Positions 1 through 10,101 of a stretch of 64,000 bases of DNA are shown piece by piece; the stretch's first letter is position 1, and each line of letters opens with the position of its first letter. This DNA comes from Aeromonas diversa CDC 2478-85. GTDB taxonomy: Bacteria; Pseudomonadota; Gammaproteobacteria; Enterobacterales; Aeromonadaceae. The DNA lies in assembly GCF_000819805.1 (NCBI RefSeq), contig NZ_CDCE01000020.1:389162-453161 (forward strand), written 5' to 3'. The notes beneath the pieces are model-generated. The model searched no databases. It was not told the DNA's origin and saw nothing but the letters and a program-made list of their open reading frames with translations. Made by a program: the position numbers and the translations under genes.

Positions 1-1120
1 GCTGGACGAGAGTCTGGAGCAGGCGCGGCAGGCCAGAGAGCGTGCCCACGCCGATCTGCTGCGGCTGCAGCAGGAGCAGCTGAGCTGCCGCCATCTGTGC
101 GAGCTTCATCGCACCGAGCTGGCGCGGGTGCAGGGCGAGCACGGACAACTGGCGCTACCCGAGAGCGGCGAGGCGGTGGATCTGGCGCCCCTGCTCGAGA
201 CCCAGCGCCGGCTGGAGGCGGAGCAACTGGCCACCCACCAGACGCTGGCCCACCTCGAGAACGAGCTCTCCGCCCTCGACAAGCGCCGCCAGGAGGATCA
301 CAAGGTCCTCATCGGGTTGCAAGAGAAGCTTGCCCAGCTGCGGTTGGAGCGCGAGCGACTGCTCACTCGCCGGCAGGCGCTGCACGAGCAGTTTGAAGAG
401 CTCGGGGTGCGTTTTGCCGATCTGGATCAGGCCGCCCTGCTGCAGGCGGATCGCGGCAAGTTGCGTCAGGAGATCCAGACGCTGGAGGAGCAGGTAATGG
501 CCCTTGGCGCCATCAACCTGGCCGCGCTCGAGGAGTATGAGGAGGCGCGCACCCGCGCCGAGTACATGGAAAATCAGTGTCAGGATCTCGAGCAGGCCCT
601 CGAAACCCTGGAGCTGGCCATCAAAAGAATCGACCGAGAGACGCAAATCCGCTTCCGAGACACTTTCGATAAGGTCAACGAAGATTTAAAATCGCTGTTT
701 CCAAAGGTATTTGGGGGAGGGAGCGCCTGGCTCGAACTCACCTCCGATGATCTGCTGGAGGCCGGGGTCACCATCATGGCGAGGCCACCGGGGAAAAAGA
801 ATGCTACCATCGCCCTGTTGTCTGGAGGGGAGAAGGCTTTGACTGCCCTGGCGCTGGTCTTCGCCATCTTCAGGCTCAATCCGGCACCGTTTTGTATGCT
901 GGACGAGGTAGATGCACCGCTCGATGAAGTGAACGTGGGTCGCTTCTGTTCTCTTGTCAAAGAGATGTCGAGCACAGTACAGTTCGTTTACATCAGTCAT
1001 AATAAGGTCTCCATGGAGATGGCTGAGCAGCTGGTCGGCGTGACGATGCAAGAGCCCGGGGTATCCCGCATCGTCTCGGTTGATATTGGTGAAGCCGTCG
1101 CTCTGGCTGAGCAAAACTAG
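1..1120 (+). CDS. smc: Chromosome partition protein SMC, C-terminal part
   Basis: This is the 3' part of a gene that enters from the left edge; the reading frame is open from base 2 and stops at 1118-1120. The first ~200 residues are heptad-rich coiled coil. They are followed by the C-terminal ATPase half-head, with an ABC signature (LSGGEKALTALAL), a Walker B run (FCMLDEVDAPLDEVN) and a D-loop/H-loop region (YISHNK). SMC dimers use this head to bind and hydrolyse ATP while organising and segregating chromosomes. zipA follows 15 bases later and ligA after that, the smc-zipA-ligA order of many gamma-proteobacteria. MukB is unlikely because the head motifs are of SMC type. Confidence 0.93.
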   Translation, partial: LDESLEQARQARERAHADLLRLQQEQLSCRHLCELHRTELARVQGEHGQLALPESGEAVDLAPLLETQRRLEAEQLATHQTLAHLENELSALDKRRQEDHKVLIGLQEKLAQLRLERERLLTRRQALHEQFEELGVRFADLDQAALLQADRGKLRQEIQTLEEQVMALGAINLAALEEYEEARTRAEYMENQCQDLEQALETLELAIKRIDRETQIRFRDTFDKVNEDLKSLFPKVFGGGSAWLELTSDDLLEAGVTIMARPPGKKNATIALLSGGEKALTALALVFAIFRLNPAPFCMLDEVDAPLDEVNVGRFCSLVKEMSSTVQFVYISHNKVSMEMAEQLVGVTMQEPGVSRIVSVDIGEAVALAEQN

Positions 1121-1135
1121 AAAGAGAAGCAGCTA

Positions 1136-2260
1136 ATGCAGGAATTGCGCTACATCTTGGTTGCCTTGGGCGGGATTGCCATCGCGGCATTGCTCATTCA
1201 CGGGTTGTGGACTAACAGAAAAAATCGCAAGTCGCCCATCAAGGAGAAGCCTCTCGGCCGGGTCGAGGCCCGCTCCCGCGATGACGACAGTTTCGATGAC
1301 GATGGCATCGGCCAGGTACGCGTGGTCAGCAGCCGTCGCGCCGAGCCCAAGATGCAACCGGAAGAGCCCAAGCCGGTGCGTCGTGCCCCCCCCATCTATC
1401 GCCGTGAGGAAGAGGACGACGACGAGGACGAGCTGCCGCCCCTGCGTAGCCAGCCCGAGCCCGCCTATGCGCCCCCTGCCCGTGAGCCCGCTTACAGTCA
1501 GCCGGCGCGTGAACCGGCCTATACGCCACCGGCCCGTGAGCCCGCCTATGTCGAGCCGGCGCCGCGCATGAGCGTGCCGGCCTATGAGCCCGATCTGGAA
1601 GAGCCGGAAGAGGAAGTGCAGCCCGAGCCGATCCCGGTGCGTAAGCCCTCTCCCGTCATTCGTCGCAACCCGGTGCAGCCCCGTAGCCGCCCCCAGCGCG
1701 AGCCTGTAATGTCGGCCCAGCTCGACGAGGAGCCCATGGCGCCGGCCTATGAGCCGGAGCCTGTGCTGCGTGCCGAGTCCAGTTACGAGCCGGAGCCCGA
1801 GCCGATCCCGACCCCGCGCCGTGCACCGGTCGAGAAGACCTGGCAGGACGTTTACGTGCTGAACCTGATGGCCCGACCGGGTCGCGAGCTGGAGGGCGGT
1901 GCTCTGCTCTCCTCACTGCTGGCTACCGGGTTCAAGTTTGGCGAGATGGAGATCTTCCACCGCCACGAGGATGCCGACGGCCACGGCGAGGTGCTCTTCT
2001 CCATCATCAACATGGTCAAGCCGGGCACCTTCAACCCCTACCGGATGGAGCAGTTCACCACCCCGGGCGTCTCCCTCTTCATGCAGCTGCCTCTGCGCAG
2101 CAACGCCGCGCTGGCGTATGAAGAGATGCTGCGTACCGCAGATCAGCTGGCCAGCGATCTCGATGCCATGCTGACCGACATGGAGCGCAGCCCGCTCAGC
2201 GACGAGACGGTCGACCGCTGTCGCCGCGAGCTGGCCGCCTATGAGGCGAGCCGCGACTGA
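1136..2260 (+). CDS. zipA: Cell division protein ZipA
   Basis: A 374-residue inner-membrane division protein that tethers FtsZ to the membrane. Residues ~4-26 form one membrane anchor (LRYILVALGGIAIAALLIHG), followed by a basic stretch, then a long low-complexity linker rich in Pro, Glu and Arg, then the globular FtsZ-binding domain from about residue 235 (TWQDVYVLNLMARPG to the end). The linker carries tandem copies of a nine-residue unit built on PAREPAY around bases 1450-1563. The start is an ATG 15 bases after smc with an AGAGAAG-type ribosome site, so it is probably co-transcribed with smc. The P/Q-rich linker is normal for the family, but the regular repeat is notable. Confidence 0.95.
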   Translation: MQELRYILVALGGIAIAALLIHGLWTNRKNRKSPIKEKPLGRVEARSRDDDSFDDDGIGQVRVVSSRRAEPKMQPEEPKPVRRAPPIYRREEEDDDEDELPPLRSQPEPAYAPPAREPAYSQPAREPAYTPPAREPAYVEPAPRMSVPAYEPDLEEPEEEVQPEPIPVRKPSPVIRRNPVQPRSRPQREPVMSAQLDEEPMAPAYEPEPVLRAESSYEPEPEPIPTPRRAPVEKTWQDVYVLNLMARPGRELEGGALLSSLLATGFKFGEMEIFHRHEDADGHGEVLFSIINMVKPGTFNPYRMEQFTTPGVSLFMQLPLRSNAALAYEEMLRTADQLASDLDAMLTDMERSPLSDETVDRCRRELAAYEASRD

Positions 2261-2272
2261 GCGCAACCTTGA

Positions 2273-4354
<2,082 letters not shown>

Positions 4355-4358
4355 TGAG

Positions 4359-4384
4359 AGAGGGCCCATGACGGGCCCTCTGTT
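4359..4384. terminator. Bidirectional terminator between ligA and the convergent SBP gene
   Basis: A 9-bp perfect stem, AGAGGGCCC pairing with GGGCCCTCT, sits just after the ligA stop. It is followed by TGTTATT on the + strand. The convergent gene ends at 4383, so the hairpin probably serves both directions. Confidence 0.75.
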
Positions 4385-5354
4385 ATTCCTGCCACTCCAC
4401 CTTATCGGCCCATTGCGCCGGTGGTGTCAGCTTCCAGCGTGCCAATTCACTGCGGCTGAAGATGTACTTGCCCCGCTGTGCGGCCCGGGGGGAGATGCTC
4501 TCTGGCCTGGCACCGGCCATGATGGCGTTGAGCAGATCGGCCGCCATGACCCCCTGTTCTCGCCCGTTCAGCACCAGGCCTCCTGCCGTCTTGCCCTTGC
4601 CGACGGCGAACTCCCAGAAGCAGAAGAGGGGGAGGGGGGAGTGCTGGCTGCTCCAGTGCAGGACCTCGCTCTCGTTGACGTGCTTGCCCTGCGCGTCAGT
4701 CAGGGTGTGGTAGAGGCCGATGAAGATGGCCTGGAAACCCTGTCCTTTGGCACTCTGTACTATCTGCTGCCAGAGCGGATATTGTCCTATCAGCGATATG
4801 GTCACCAGGGTCTGTCCGATCCGCAGGCTGGTCTGGGTGCGAAACTCGTCATCGATCGAAGCCAGGGAGACATCGCTGGAATCGAACAACACCAGCACCT
4901 TATCGAGCCCGCCCATCATGCGCGACATCTCCTGGATGTTGCGCTTGAGCAGAGGCCGCTCCAGCACGCCGGTGATGTTGCGGTGACCGACCATGTCGTG
5001 GTTGCGCGGACTCTCGTTCATGCCGAGAAACACCACTGGGGTGCCCGCATCGGCGATTGGGTGGGCCAGATAGTCGATGGCGTTGTCATCCGACAGCAGC
5101 ACCCAGTCTGGTCGGGTCTTGCGATAGAAGGCCAGGGCGTCGGCGGCCTGCTGATCGAAGCGTTCACGGGGTAGCCGTTTGGTATCGAGATAGAAACGAC
5201 TTATCTCGTGCGCTCCCTTGAGCTGGCTCAGCAGCCCCTCGTTGTAGCTGATGTCCCAGGCGTAGTCGGGATGGTAGCTGCTGATGATAAGCAGCTTGCC
5301 GGCCTGCAGGCTCTGGGCCGTGATGAGCAGTAACAGAAATAGCATGGGTTTCAT
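4383..5354 (-). CDS. Periplasmic substrate-binding-like protein (ABC_sub_bind type)
   Basis: A 323-residue secreted protein. Residues 1-18 form a signal peptide (MKPMLFLLLLITAQSLQA), and the mature part starts KLLIISSYHPDYAWD. The fold signature resembles type I periplasmic binding proteins of the ABC_sub_bind/TrpX-like group, including the segment on alternating Rossmann-like strands (DWVLLSDDNAIDYLAHPI, PVVFLGMN). No permease or ATPase gene adjoins it, so it may feed a distant transporter or act as a sensory binding protein; the ligand is unknown. The ATG at 5354 has a GGGAG-type ribosome site. It is transcribed toward ligA, and an oddly oriented terminator lies just upstream at 5395-5428. 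Confidence 0.7.
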   Translation of the reverse strand: MKPMLFLLLLITAQSLQAGKLLIISSYHPDYAWDISYNEGLLSQLKGAHEISRFYLDTKRLPRERFDQQAADALAFYRKTRPDWVLLSDDNAIDYLAHPIADAGTPVVFLGMNESPRNHDMVGHRNITGVLERPLLKRNIQEMSRMMGGLDKVLVLFDSSDVSLASIDDEFRTQTSLRIGQTLVTISLIGQYPLWQQIVQSAKGQGFQAIFIGLYHTLTDAQGKHVNESEVLHWSSQHSPLPLFCFWEFAVGKGKTAGGLVLNGREQGVMAADLLNAIMAGARPESISPRAAQRGKYIFSRSELARWKLTPPAQWADKVEWQE

Positions 5355-5394
5355 GGGGCTTTCTCCCTGGCGCTTCTGTTGAGCATAAAACCTC

Positions 5395-5428
5395 CTCGCC
5401 CCCCTTTACCTGTGGGCGAGTTTTTTTT
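5395..5428 (+). terminator. Orphan intrinsic terminator, + orientation
   Basis: The stem CTCGCCC (5395-5401) pairs with GGGCGAG (5414-5420) and is followed by eight T. No + strand gene lies just upstream: the nearest gene, at 4383-5354, is on the opposite strand and starts here. The hairpin therefore would end a transcript antisense to that gene or a small RNA. Confidence 0.65.
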
Positions 5429-5571
5429 CACTTCCCCTTGCAATTCATGCAGCCCACGCGGGCTCTGCCTCGCTGACGAGTGGGTCTCGTTAGGCGCTGG
5501 TTGCGTCCTGGGCAGGCTTTCAAAAACCTGTCTTGGATCAATATTTCACGATCCGGTTTCGGGCCTAATAC

Positions 5572-5587
5572 ACCCAACATATAGGTG
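5572..5587. promoter_or_regulatory. NrdR box 1 (distal)
   Basis: The 16-mer ACCCAACATATAGGTG resembles the NrdR consensus acacwAtATaTwgtgt, with a conserved central ATATA. Its centre is 31 bp from the second box, the spacing (about three helical turns) typical of NrdR-controlled nrd promoters. Confidence 0.7.
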
Positions 5588-5602
5588 CGCTATTTTGTTT
5601 TT

Positions 5603-5618
5603 CACCTATATATTGTGT
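5603..5618. promoter_or_regulatory. NrdR box 2 (proximal)
   Basis: CACCTATATATTGTGT has a near-consensus right half (TATTGTGT). It lies immediately upstream of the -10-like TATAAG at 5620-5625, so a bound NrdR tetramer would block the nrdD promoter when dATP is high. Confidence 0.8.
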
Positions 5619-5619
5619 T

Positions 5620-5625
5620 TATAAG
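5620..5625 (+). promoter_or_regulatory. Predicted -10 element of nrdD
   Basis: TATAAG matches TATAAT at five of six positions and directly follows NrdR box 2. The -35 is poor (TTGTTT, about 19 bp upstream). Transcription would begin near 5632 and give a leader of about 137 nt. Confidence 0.45.
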
Positions 5626-5731
5626 TTGTGCATAAGCTGTTCTCGTCTGCACTGTGTCCGGGGTCGGTTGAACTCGGGCGCGGTCTGTTGCGTCCAGGGC
5701 CGGGCGCTGGCGTGAACCATTCAAGGGTGAT

Positions 5732-5754
5732 ACCGGCTGGCAGGCCGGTTTTTT
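5732..5754 (+). terminator. Terminator-like hairpin in the nrdD leader
   Basis: ACCGGC (5732-5737) pairs with GCCGGT (5744-5749) around loop TGGCAG, and six T end at 5754. It stands between the promoter and the nrdD ribosome site (ACGGGGAG), 14 bases before the ATG. Upstream CCAG-GG-CCGG (5694-5703) could instead pair with CCGGCTGG (5733-5740) and disrupt the terminator, an attenuator-like arrangement. Confidence 0.6.
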
Positions 5755-5768
5755 ACGGGGAGTGAATC

Positions 5769-7886
5769 ATGAAACCGGTTGTGATCAAGCGCGATGGCTG
5801 CCGAGCACCATTTGATGCCAATCTGATTGTCGAGGCGGTCTCTCGGGCTGCCGAGGCCGTGGCTCACCCCCTGCGTGAGCTGGCCGAAGAGATGGCCGCT
5901 CAAGTCAGCCTCGAGCTCGAAGGGCGCGTCGAGGTCGACATCCACGAGATCCAGACCCTGGTGGAAAACCGCCTGATGGCCTCCGATCACAAGGAGATCG
6001 CCCGCGCCTACATCGAGTATCGTCACGACCGGGATCGCGAGCGCGAGACCCGTGGCCGCCTGGCCCGCGAGATCCGTGGCCTGGTGGAGCAGACCAACGC
6101 AGCCCTGCTCAACGAGAACGCCAACAAGGACTCCAAGGTGATCCCGACCCAGCGCGATCTGCTGGCGGGTATAGTGGCCAAGCACTACGCCACCACCTAT
6201 ATGCTGCCGCGTGATGTGGTACAGGCCCACGAGAGCGGGGCGCTGCACTTCCACGACCTCGACTACTCCCCCTTCTTCCCCATGTTCAACTGCATGTTGA
6301 TCGATCTGAAGGGGATGCTGACCCACGGCTTCAAGATGGGTAATGCCGAGATCGATACCCCCAAGTCCATCAGCACCGCCACCGCGGTCACCGCCCAGAT
6401 CATCGCCCAGGTGGCGAGCCACATCTATGGCGGCACCACCATCAACCGCATCGATGAGGTGCTGGCGCCCTATGTGACCATCAGCTGGCGCAAGCACCGC
6501 GAGGTGGCCGAGGAGTGGGGCATCACGGACGCCGAGGGCTATGCCATGGCCCGCACCGAGAAGGAGTGCTATGACGCCTTCCAGTCCCTCGAGTACGAGG
6601 TGAATACCCTGCACACCGCCAACGGGCAGACCCCGTTTGTCACCTTCGGCTTTGGCCTGGGGGAGAGCTGGGAGTCGAGGATGATCCAGCGTGCCATCTT
6701 GCGAAACCGCATCGCCGGTCTTGGCAAGAACAAGAAGACCGCCGTGTTCCCGAAGCTGGTGTTCGCCATCAAGGATGGCCTCAACCATCGGCCGGGCGAT
6801 CCCAACTATGACATCAAGCAGCTGGCCCTGGAGTGCGCCTCCAAGCGCATGTACCCGGACATCCTCAACTACGACCAGGTGGTCAAGGTGACCGGCTCCT
6901 TCAAGACTCCCATGGGGTGTCGCTCCTTCCTCGGCGCCTACGAGGAGAACGGCGAGCTCATTCACGAGGGGCGCAATAACCTGGGGGTGGTGAGCCTCAA
7001 CCTGCCGCGCATCGCCTTGCAGGCCCGCGACGAGGCGGACTTCTTTGATCGCCTCGACGCCGCCCTGCGGATCGCCAGGAAGGCATTGATGTATCGCATC
7101 GAGCGCCTCGACGGGGTCAAGGCGCGGGTTGCTCCCATCCTCTATATGGAGGGCGCCTGCGGGGTGCGTCTCAAGGCGGATGACAACATCAGCGAGATCT
7201 TCAAAAACGGGCGCGCCTCTATTTCGCTGGGCTATATCGGCCTCCACGAGACCATCAACGCCCTGTTTGGCGACAAGGTGCACGTCTTTGACGACGAGGC
7301 CCTGCGCCAGAAGGCGGTGGCCATAGTGCAGCGCCTGCGCGATGCGGTAGACGGGTGGAAGCAAGAAACCGGCTATGGCTTTAGCCTCTACTCTACCCCG
7401 AGCGAGAACCTCTGCACCCGTTTCTGCCGTCTCGACGCCAAGGAGTTCGGCGTGGTGGCGGGGGTGACCGACAAGGGTTACTACACCAACAGCTTCCACC
7501 TCGACGTGGAGAAGCAGGTGAACCCCTATGACAAGCTGGACTTCGAGGCGCCCTATCCGCCCATCGCCAGCGGCGGTTTCATCTGCTACGGCGAGTACCC
7601 CAACATCCAGCACAACCTGGAGGCGCTGGAGAACGTCTGGGACTACAGCTACGACAAGGTGCCCTATTACGGCACCAACACCCCCATCGACGAGTGCTAC
7701 GACTGTGGCTTCACCGGCGAGTTCGAGTGCACCTCTAAGGGCTTCACCTGTCCGCGCTGTGGTAACCACGATCCCGCCAAGGTGTCGGTGACCCGCCGGG
7801 TGTGCGGCTACCTCGGCAGCCCGGATGCGCGCCCCTTCAACGCGGGCAAGCAGGAAGAGGTCAAACGCCGCGTCAAACACATGTAA
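5769..7886 (+). CDS. nrdD: Anaerobic ribonucleoside-triphosphate reductase
   Basis: A 705-residue class III reductase that makes dNTPs from NTPs without oxygen, using a glycyl radical installed by NrdG. The N-terminus is an ATP-cone (VVIKRDGCRAPFDANLIVEAV) that senses ATP/dATP. The catalytic body follows, and near the C-terminus lie a four-Cys zinc site (CYDCGF ... CPRCG) and the glycyl-radical motif RVCGYLGSP, with the radical Gly at about residue 680. The start is an ATG after GGGGAG. NrdR boxes and a terminator-like leader precede it, and nrdG lies 72 bases downstream behind another terminator-like hairpin. Confidence 0.97.
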   Translation: MKPVVIKRDGCRAPFDANLIVEAVSRAAEAVAHPLRELAEEMAAQVSLELEGRVEVDIHEIQTLVENRLMASDHKEIARAYIEYRHDRDRERETRGRLAREIRGLVEQTNAALLNENANKDSKVIPTQRDLLAGIVAKHYATTYMLPRDVVQAHESGALHFHDLDYSPFFPMFNCMLIDLKGMLTHGFKMGNAEIDTPKSISTATAVTAQIIAQVASHIYGGTTINRIDEVLAPYVTISWRKHREVAEEWGITDAEGYAMARTEKECYDAFQSLEYEVNTLHTANGQTPFVTFGFGLGESWESRMIQRAILRNRIAGLGKNKKTAVFPKLVFAIKDGLNHRPGDPNYDIKQLALECASKRMYPDILNYDQVVKVTGSFKTPMGCRSFLGAYEENGELIHEGRNNLGVVSLNLPRIALQARDEADFFDRLDAALRIARKALMYRIERLDGVKARVAPILYMEGACGVRLKADDNISEIFKNGRASISLGYIGLHETINALFGDKVHVFDDEALRQKAVAIVQRLRDAVDGWKQETGYGFSLYSTPSENLCTRFCRLDAKEFGVVAGVTDKGYYTNSFHLDVEKQVNPYDKLDFEAPYPPIASGGFICYGEYPNIQHNLEALENVWDYSYDKVPYYGTNTPIDECYDCGFTGEFECTSKGFTCPRCGNHDPAKVSVTRRVCGYLGSPDARPFNAGKQEEVKRRVKHM

Positions 7887-7905
7887 GCGGCCTTTGATGG
7901 CAGTG

Positions 7906-7932
7906 AGGCCCCCGACCGAGAGGGGCCTTTTT
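7906..7932 (+). terminator. Terminator between nrdD and nrdG
   Basis: AGGCCCC (7906-7912) pairs with GGGGCCT (7922-7928) and is followed by a T run ending at 7932. It lies inside the short nrdD-nrdG gap, so nrdG would need readthrough or its own promoter, and NrdD should be made in excess of its activase. Confidence 0.75.
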
Positions 7933-7958
7933 CATGGGGCAAGAGCGAGGAGCACGCC

Positions 7959-8450
7959 GTGCATTACCACCAGTACTACCCGGTCGATGTGATCAACGGC
8001 CCGGGCACCCGGGCCACCCTGTTCGTGTCGGGCTGCGAGCACCAGTGCCGCGGCTGTTACAACCAGTCCACCTGGCGCCTCGACAGCGGCCACCCGTTCG
8101 ATCAGGCCATGAGCGACCGGGTGATCGCCGATCTGAACGATACTCGCATCAAGCGGCGCGGTCTTTCGCTCTCCGGTGGTGACCCGCTCCACCCGGCCAA
8201 CCTGGCGGACGTGCTGGCCCTGATCAAACGGGTGCGCGCCGAGTGCCCGGGCAAGGACATCTGGTGCTGGACCGGCTATCGTCTCGACGAGCTCACGGCT
8301 GCCCAGCAGGAGGTGGTGAGCCTCATCGACACCCTGGTCGATGGTCGCTTCGAGCAAGATTTGGCCGATCCGGGCCTGGTGTGGCGTGGCAGCAGCAATC
8401 AGATCATCCACCGCTTTCGCCTCGAGGATGCGAGCGAAGGCGAGGCATAA
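7959..8450 (+). CDS. nrdG: Anaerobic ribonucleotide reductase activating protein NrdG
   Basis: A 163-residue radical-SAM activase that generates the glycyl radical on NrdD. The CxxxCxxC iron-sulfur motif appears as GCEHQCRGCYN at about residues 26-33, followed by the SAM-binding GGDP motif (LSLSGGDPLHP). The start is GTG at 7959, supported by AGGAG six bases upstream and by the family N-terminus (MHYHQYYPVDVINGPG). A palindromic terminator follows directly. Confidence 0.95.
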   Translation: MHYHQYYPVDVINGPGTRATLFVSGCEHQCRGCYNQSTWRLDSGHPFDQAMSDRVIADLNDTRIKRRGLSLSGGDPLHPANLADVLALIKRVRAECPGKDIWCWTGYRLDELTAAQQEVVSLIDTLVDGRFEQDLADPGLVWRGSSNQIIHRFRLEDASEGEA

Positions 8451-8477
8451 AAAAACCGGGCGCTCGCCCGGTTTTTT
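8451..8477. terminator. Bidirectional terminator between nrdG and pepD
   Basis: ACCGGGCG pairs with CGCCCGGT around a CT centre, flanked by A and T runs on both sides. It can stop transcripts from nrdG and from the convergent pepD. Confidence 0.9.
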
Positions 8478-8491
8478 GTTTCGCTCATCCC

Positions 8492-9943
8492 TTACTTGGC
8501 CGGGATCTGCTCCAGTACGCGAGTCAGCAGCTGCCAGAAGCGCTCGACCGCCACTATGTGCACCTTCTCGTCCGGGGAGTGGGCACCGCGGATGGTCGGG
8601 CCGAAGGAGACCATGTCCCATTCCGGGTAGGCGCTCTTGAACAGACCGCACTCGAGGCCGGCGTGGATCACCATGATGTTGGGGCGGCTGCCGAACAGCT
8701 CCTCATAGGTGCCACGCACCAGCTCCATCACCGGGGAGCTGACGTTCGGGGCCCAGCCCGGGTAGGCGCCGGTGAACTCGCAGCTGGCGCCGGCCAGGGT
8801 GAACAGGGAGCGGGTCATCTGTTCGATCTGGTCGCGGCCCGAGTCGATGAGGGAGCGGATCAGGCACTGGACGTACACTTCCCCGTCCAGGGTCTTGATG
8901 ACGCCCAGGTTGGTGGAGGTCTCGACCACGCCGGTCATGCTGTCGCTCATGCGCATCACGCCGTTCGGGCAGGCCATCAGGGCATCCAGCAGGCGATCGC
9001 GCAGGGCGGCGCTCATCACCTTGGCGGGGGCGGCGACCTGGGTCAGCAGCACGGTCAGGTGCGGCTCGGTGGCGGCCAGCTCGGTTTGGTAGATGCCGGT
9101 GAGGCGATCGACCAGGGCCTTGAACTCGGCGACGCTGGCGCCCGGTACCACCAGGGTGGCACGCGCCTCACGGGGGATGGCGTTGCGCAGGGTGCCGCCG
9201 TGGATCTCGGCGAGCTCCACGTTCAGGGCCTGGGCGGCCTTGAGCAGGCGTACCAGCAGCTTGTTGGCGTTGCCGCGACCGCGATGAATGTCGCCGCCGG
9301 AGTGGCCGCCGACCAGCCCCTTCACCTGCAGCTCGAACGCCTCGCCCACCGGGGCTGCGGTCAGCTCGAGGGGGAAGCGGATGTTGGCGTCGACGCCACC
9401 GGCGCAGCCCATGTAGACCTCACCGTCCTCTTCGGAATCGGTGTTGATGAGGATCTCGCCCTCCAGCCAGCCGGCCTCGAGGCCGAAGGCGCCGGTCATG
9501 CCGGTCTCTTCGTCGGAGGTGAGCAGCACCTCCAGCGGGCCGTGCTTGAGGCTCTTGTCGGCCAGCACCGCCAGGCAGGCAGCCATGCCGACGCCGTTGT
9601 CGGCGCCCAGGGTGGTGCCGCGGGCGGTGACCCACTCACCGTCCACATAGGCATCGATGGGATCTTTGGTGAAATCGTGCGCCGTGTCGGCGTTGGCCTG
9701 GGGCACCATGTCGAGGTGGGCCTGCAGCACCACCGGCTTGCGGTTCTCCATGCCCGGGGTGGCGGGCTTCTTGATGAAGAGGTTGCCGACCTTGTCCTGC
9801 TTCACCGCCAGCCCTTCAGAGCTGGCCCATTCGGTGATCCAGCTGGCGAGCGCCTGCTCGTGCTTGGAGGGGTGGGGGATGGAGCAGATTTTCTCGAAGA
9901 AATGCCACACCAGGGTGGGAGAGAGGGAACTCAGTTGTGCCAC
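8492..9943 (-). CDS. pepD: Cytosolic non-specific dipeptidase (aminoacyl-histidine dipeptidase)
   Basis: A 483-residue M20-family zinc dipeptidase that cleaves a range of dipeptides, including Xaa-His. Metal and catalytic motifs are visible: QAHLDMVP near residue 80, TTLGADNGVG near 115-120, SDEETGMTGA near 145-152, and GGHSGGDIH in the lid region. The length matches E. coli PepD (485). It is divergent from gpt, as in E. coli, but here the intervening region is about 680 bases and contains a separate small-ORF transcript. Confidence 0.95.
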   Translation of the reverse strand: MAQLSSLSPTLVWHFFEKICSIPHPSKHEQALASWITEWASSEGLAVKQDKVGNLFIKKPATPGMENRKPVVLQAHLDMVPQANADTAHDFTKDPIDAYVDGEWVTARGTTLGADNGVGMAACLAVLADKSLKHGPLEVLLTSDEETGMTGAFGLEAGWLEGEILINTDSEEDGEVYMGCAGGVDANIRFPLELTAAPVGEAFELQVKGLVGGHSGGDIHRGRGNANKLLVRLLKAAQALNVELAEIHGGTLRNAIPREARATLVVPGASVAEFKALVDRLTGIYQTELAATEPHLTVLLTQVAAPAKVMSAALRDRLLDALMACPNGVMRMSDSMTGVVETSTNLGVIKTLDGEVYVQCLIRSLIDSGRDQIEQMTRSLFTLAGASCEFTGAYPGWAPNVSSPVMELVRGTYEELFGSRPNIMVIHAGLECGLFKSAYPEWDMVSFGPTIRGAHSPDEKVHIVAVERFWQLLTRVLEQIPAK

Positions 9944-10079
9944 GTCATGACTCCTTACACGGCAGGGAAGAGGGGTGGCAAGGATAATACAGTCAATGGC
10001 GAAAAAAGGTGAGCCAACTGTTTAAATGGAAAGTAAGGCGGTGTAAAGGGAGGGAGATACAGAGGGGGAATGCAAATTT

Positions 10080-10095
10080 TGTGATGTAACTCACA
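10080..10095. promoter_or_regulatory. Perfect CRP-binding site
   Basis: TGTGATGTAACTCACA fits TGTGA-N6-TCACA at all ten consensus positions, and the palindrome extends to TTTTGTGA/TCACAAAA. It lies upstream of the small-ORF transcript and could also affect divergent pepD. Confidence 0.88.
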
Positions 10096-10101
10096 AAAGT
10101 G

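Larger units (their letters stand above)
5355..5768. other. Regulatory region between the SBP gene and nrdD
   Basis: This 414-base region has no convincing gene. It holds a + strand terminator-like hairpin (5395-5428), a stem CTGACGAG/CTCGTTAG at about 5473-5493, tandem NrdR boxes (5572-5618), a -10-like TATAAG (5620-5625) and a second terminator-like hairpin (5732-5754) just before nrdD. Confidence 0.7.

Noticed and set aside
5528..5541. FNR-like half site (ATCAA) upstream of nrdD
   Set aside because: The other half matches only two of five positions, so it is not a credible FNR site.
5721..7880. A 719-codon open frame antisense to nrdD
   Set aside because: Mirror of nrdD codon usage with no domain sense; nrdD has clear catalytic motifs.
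8243..10012. A 589-codon + strand frame across the nrdG end and pepD
   Set aside because: It is antisense to pepD, crosses the nrdG/pepD terminator and has no recognisable motif.
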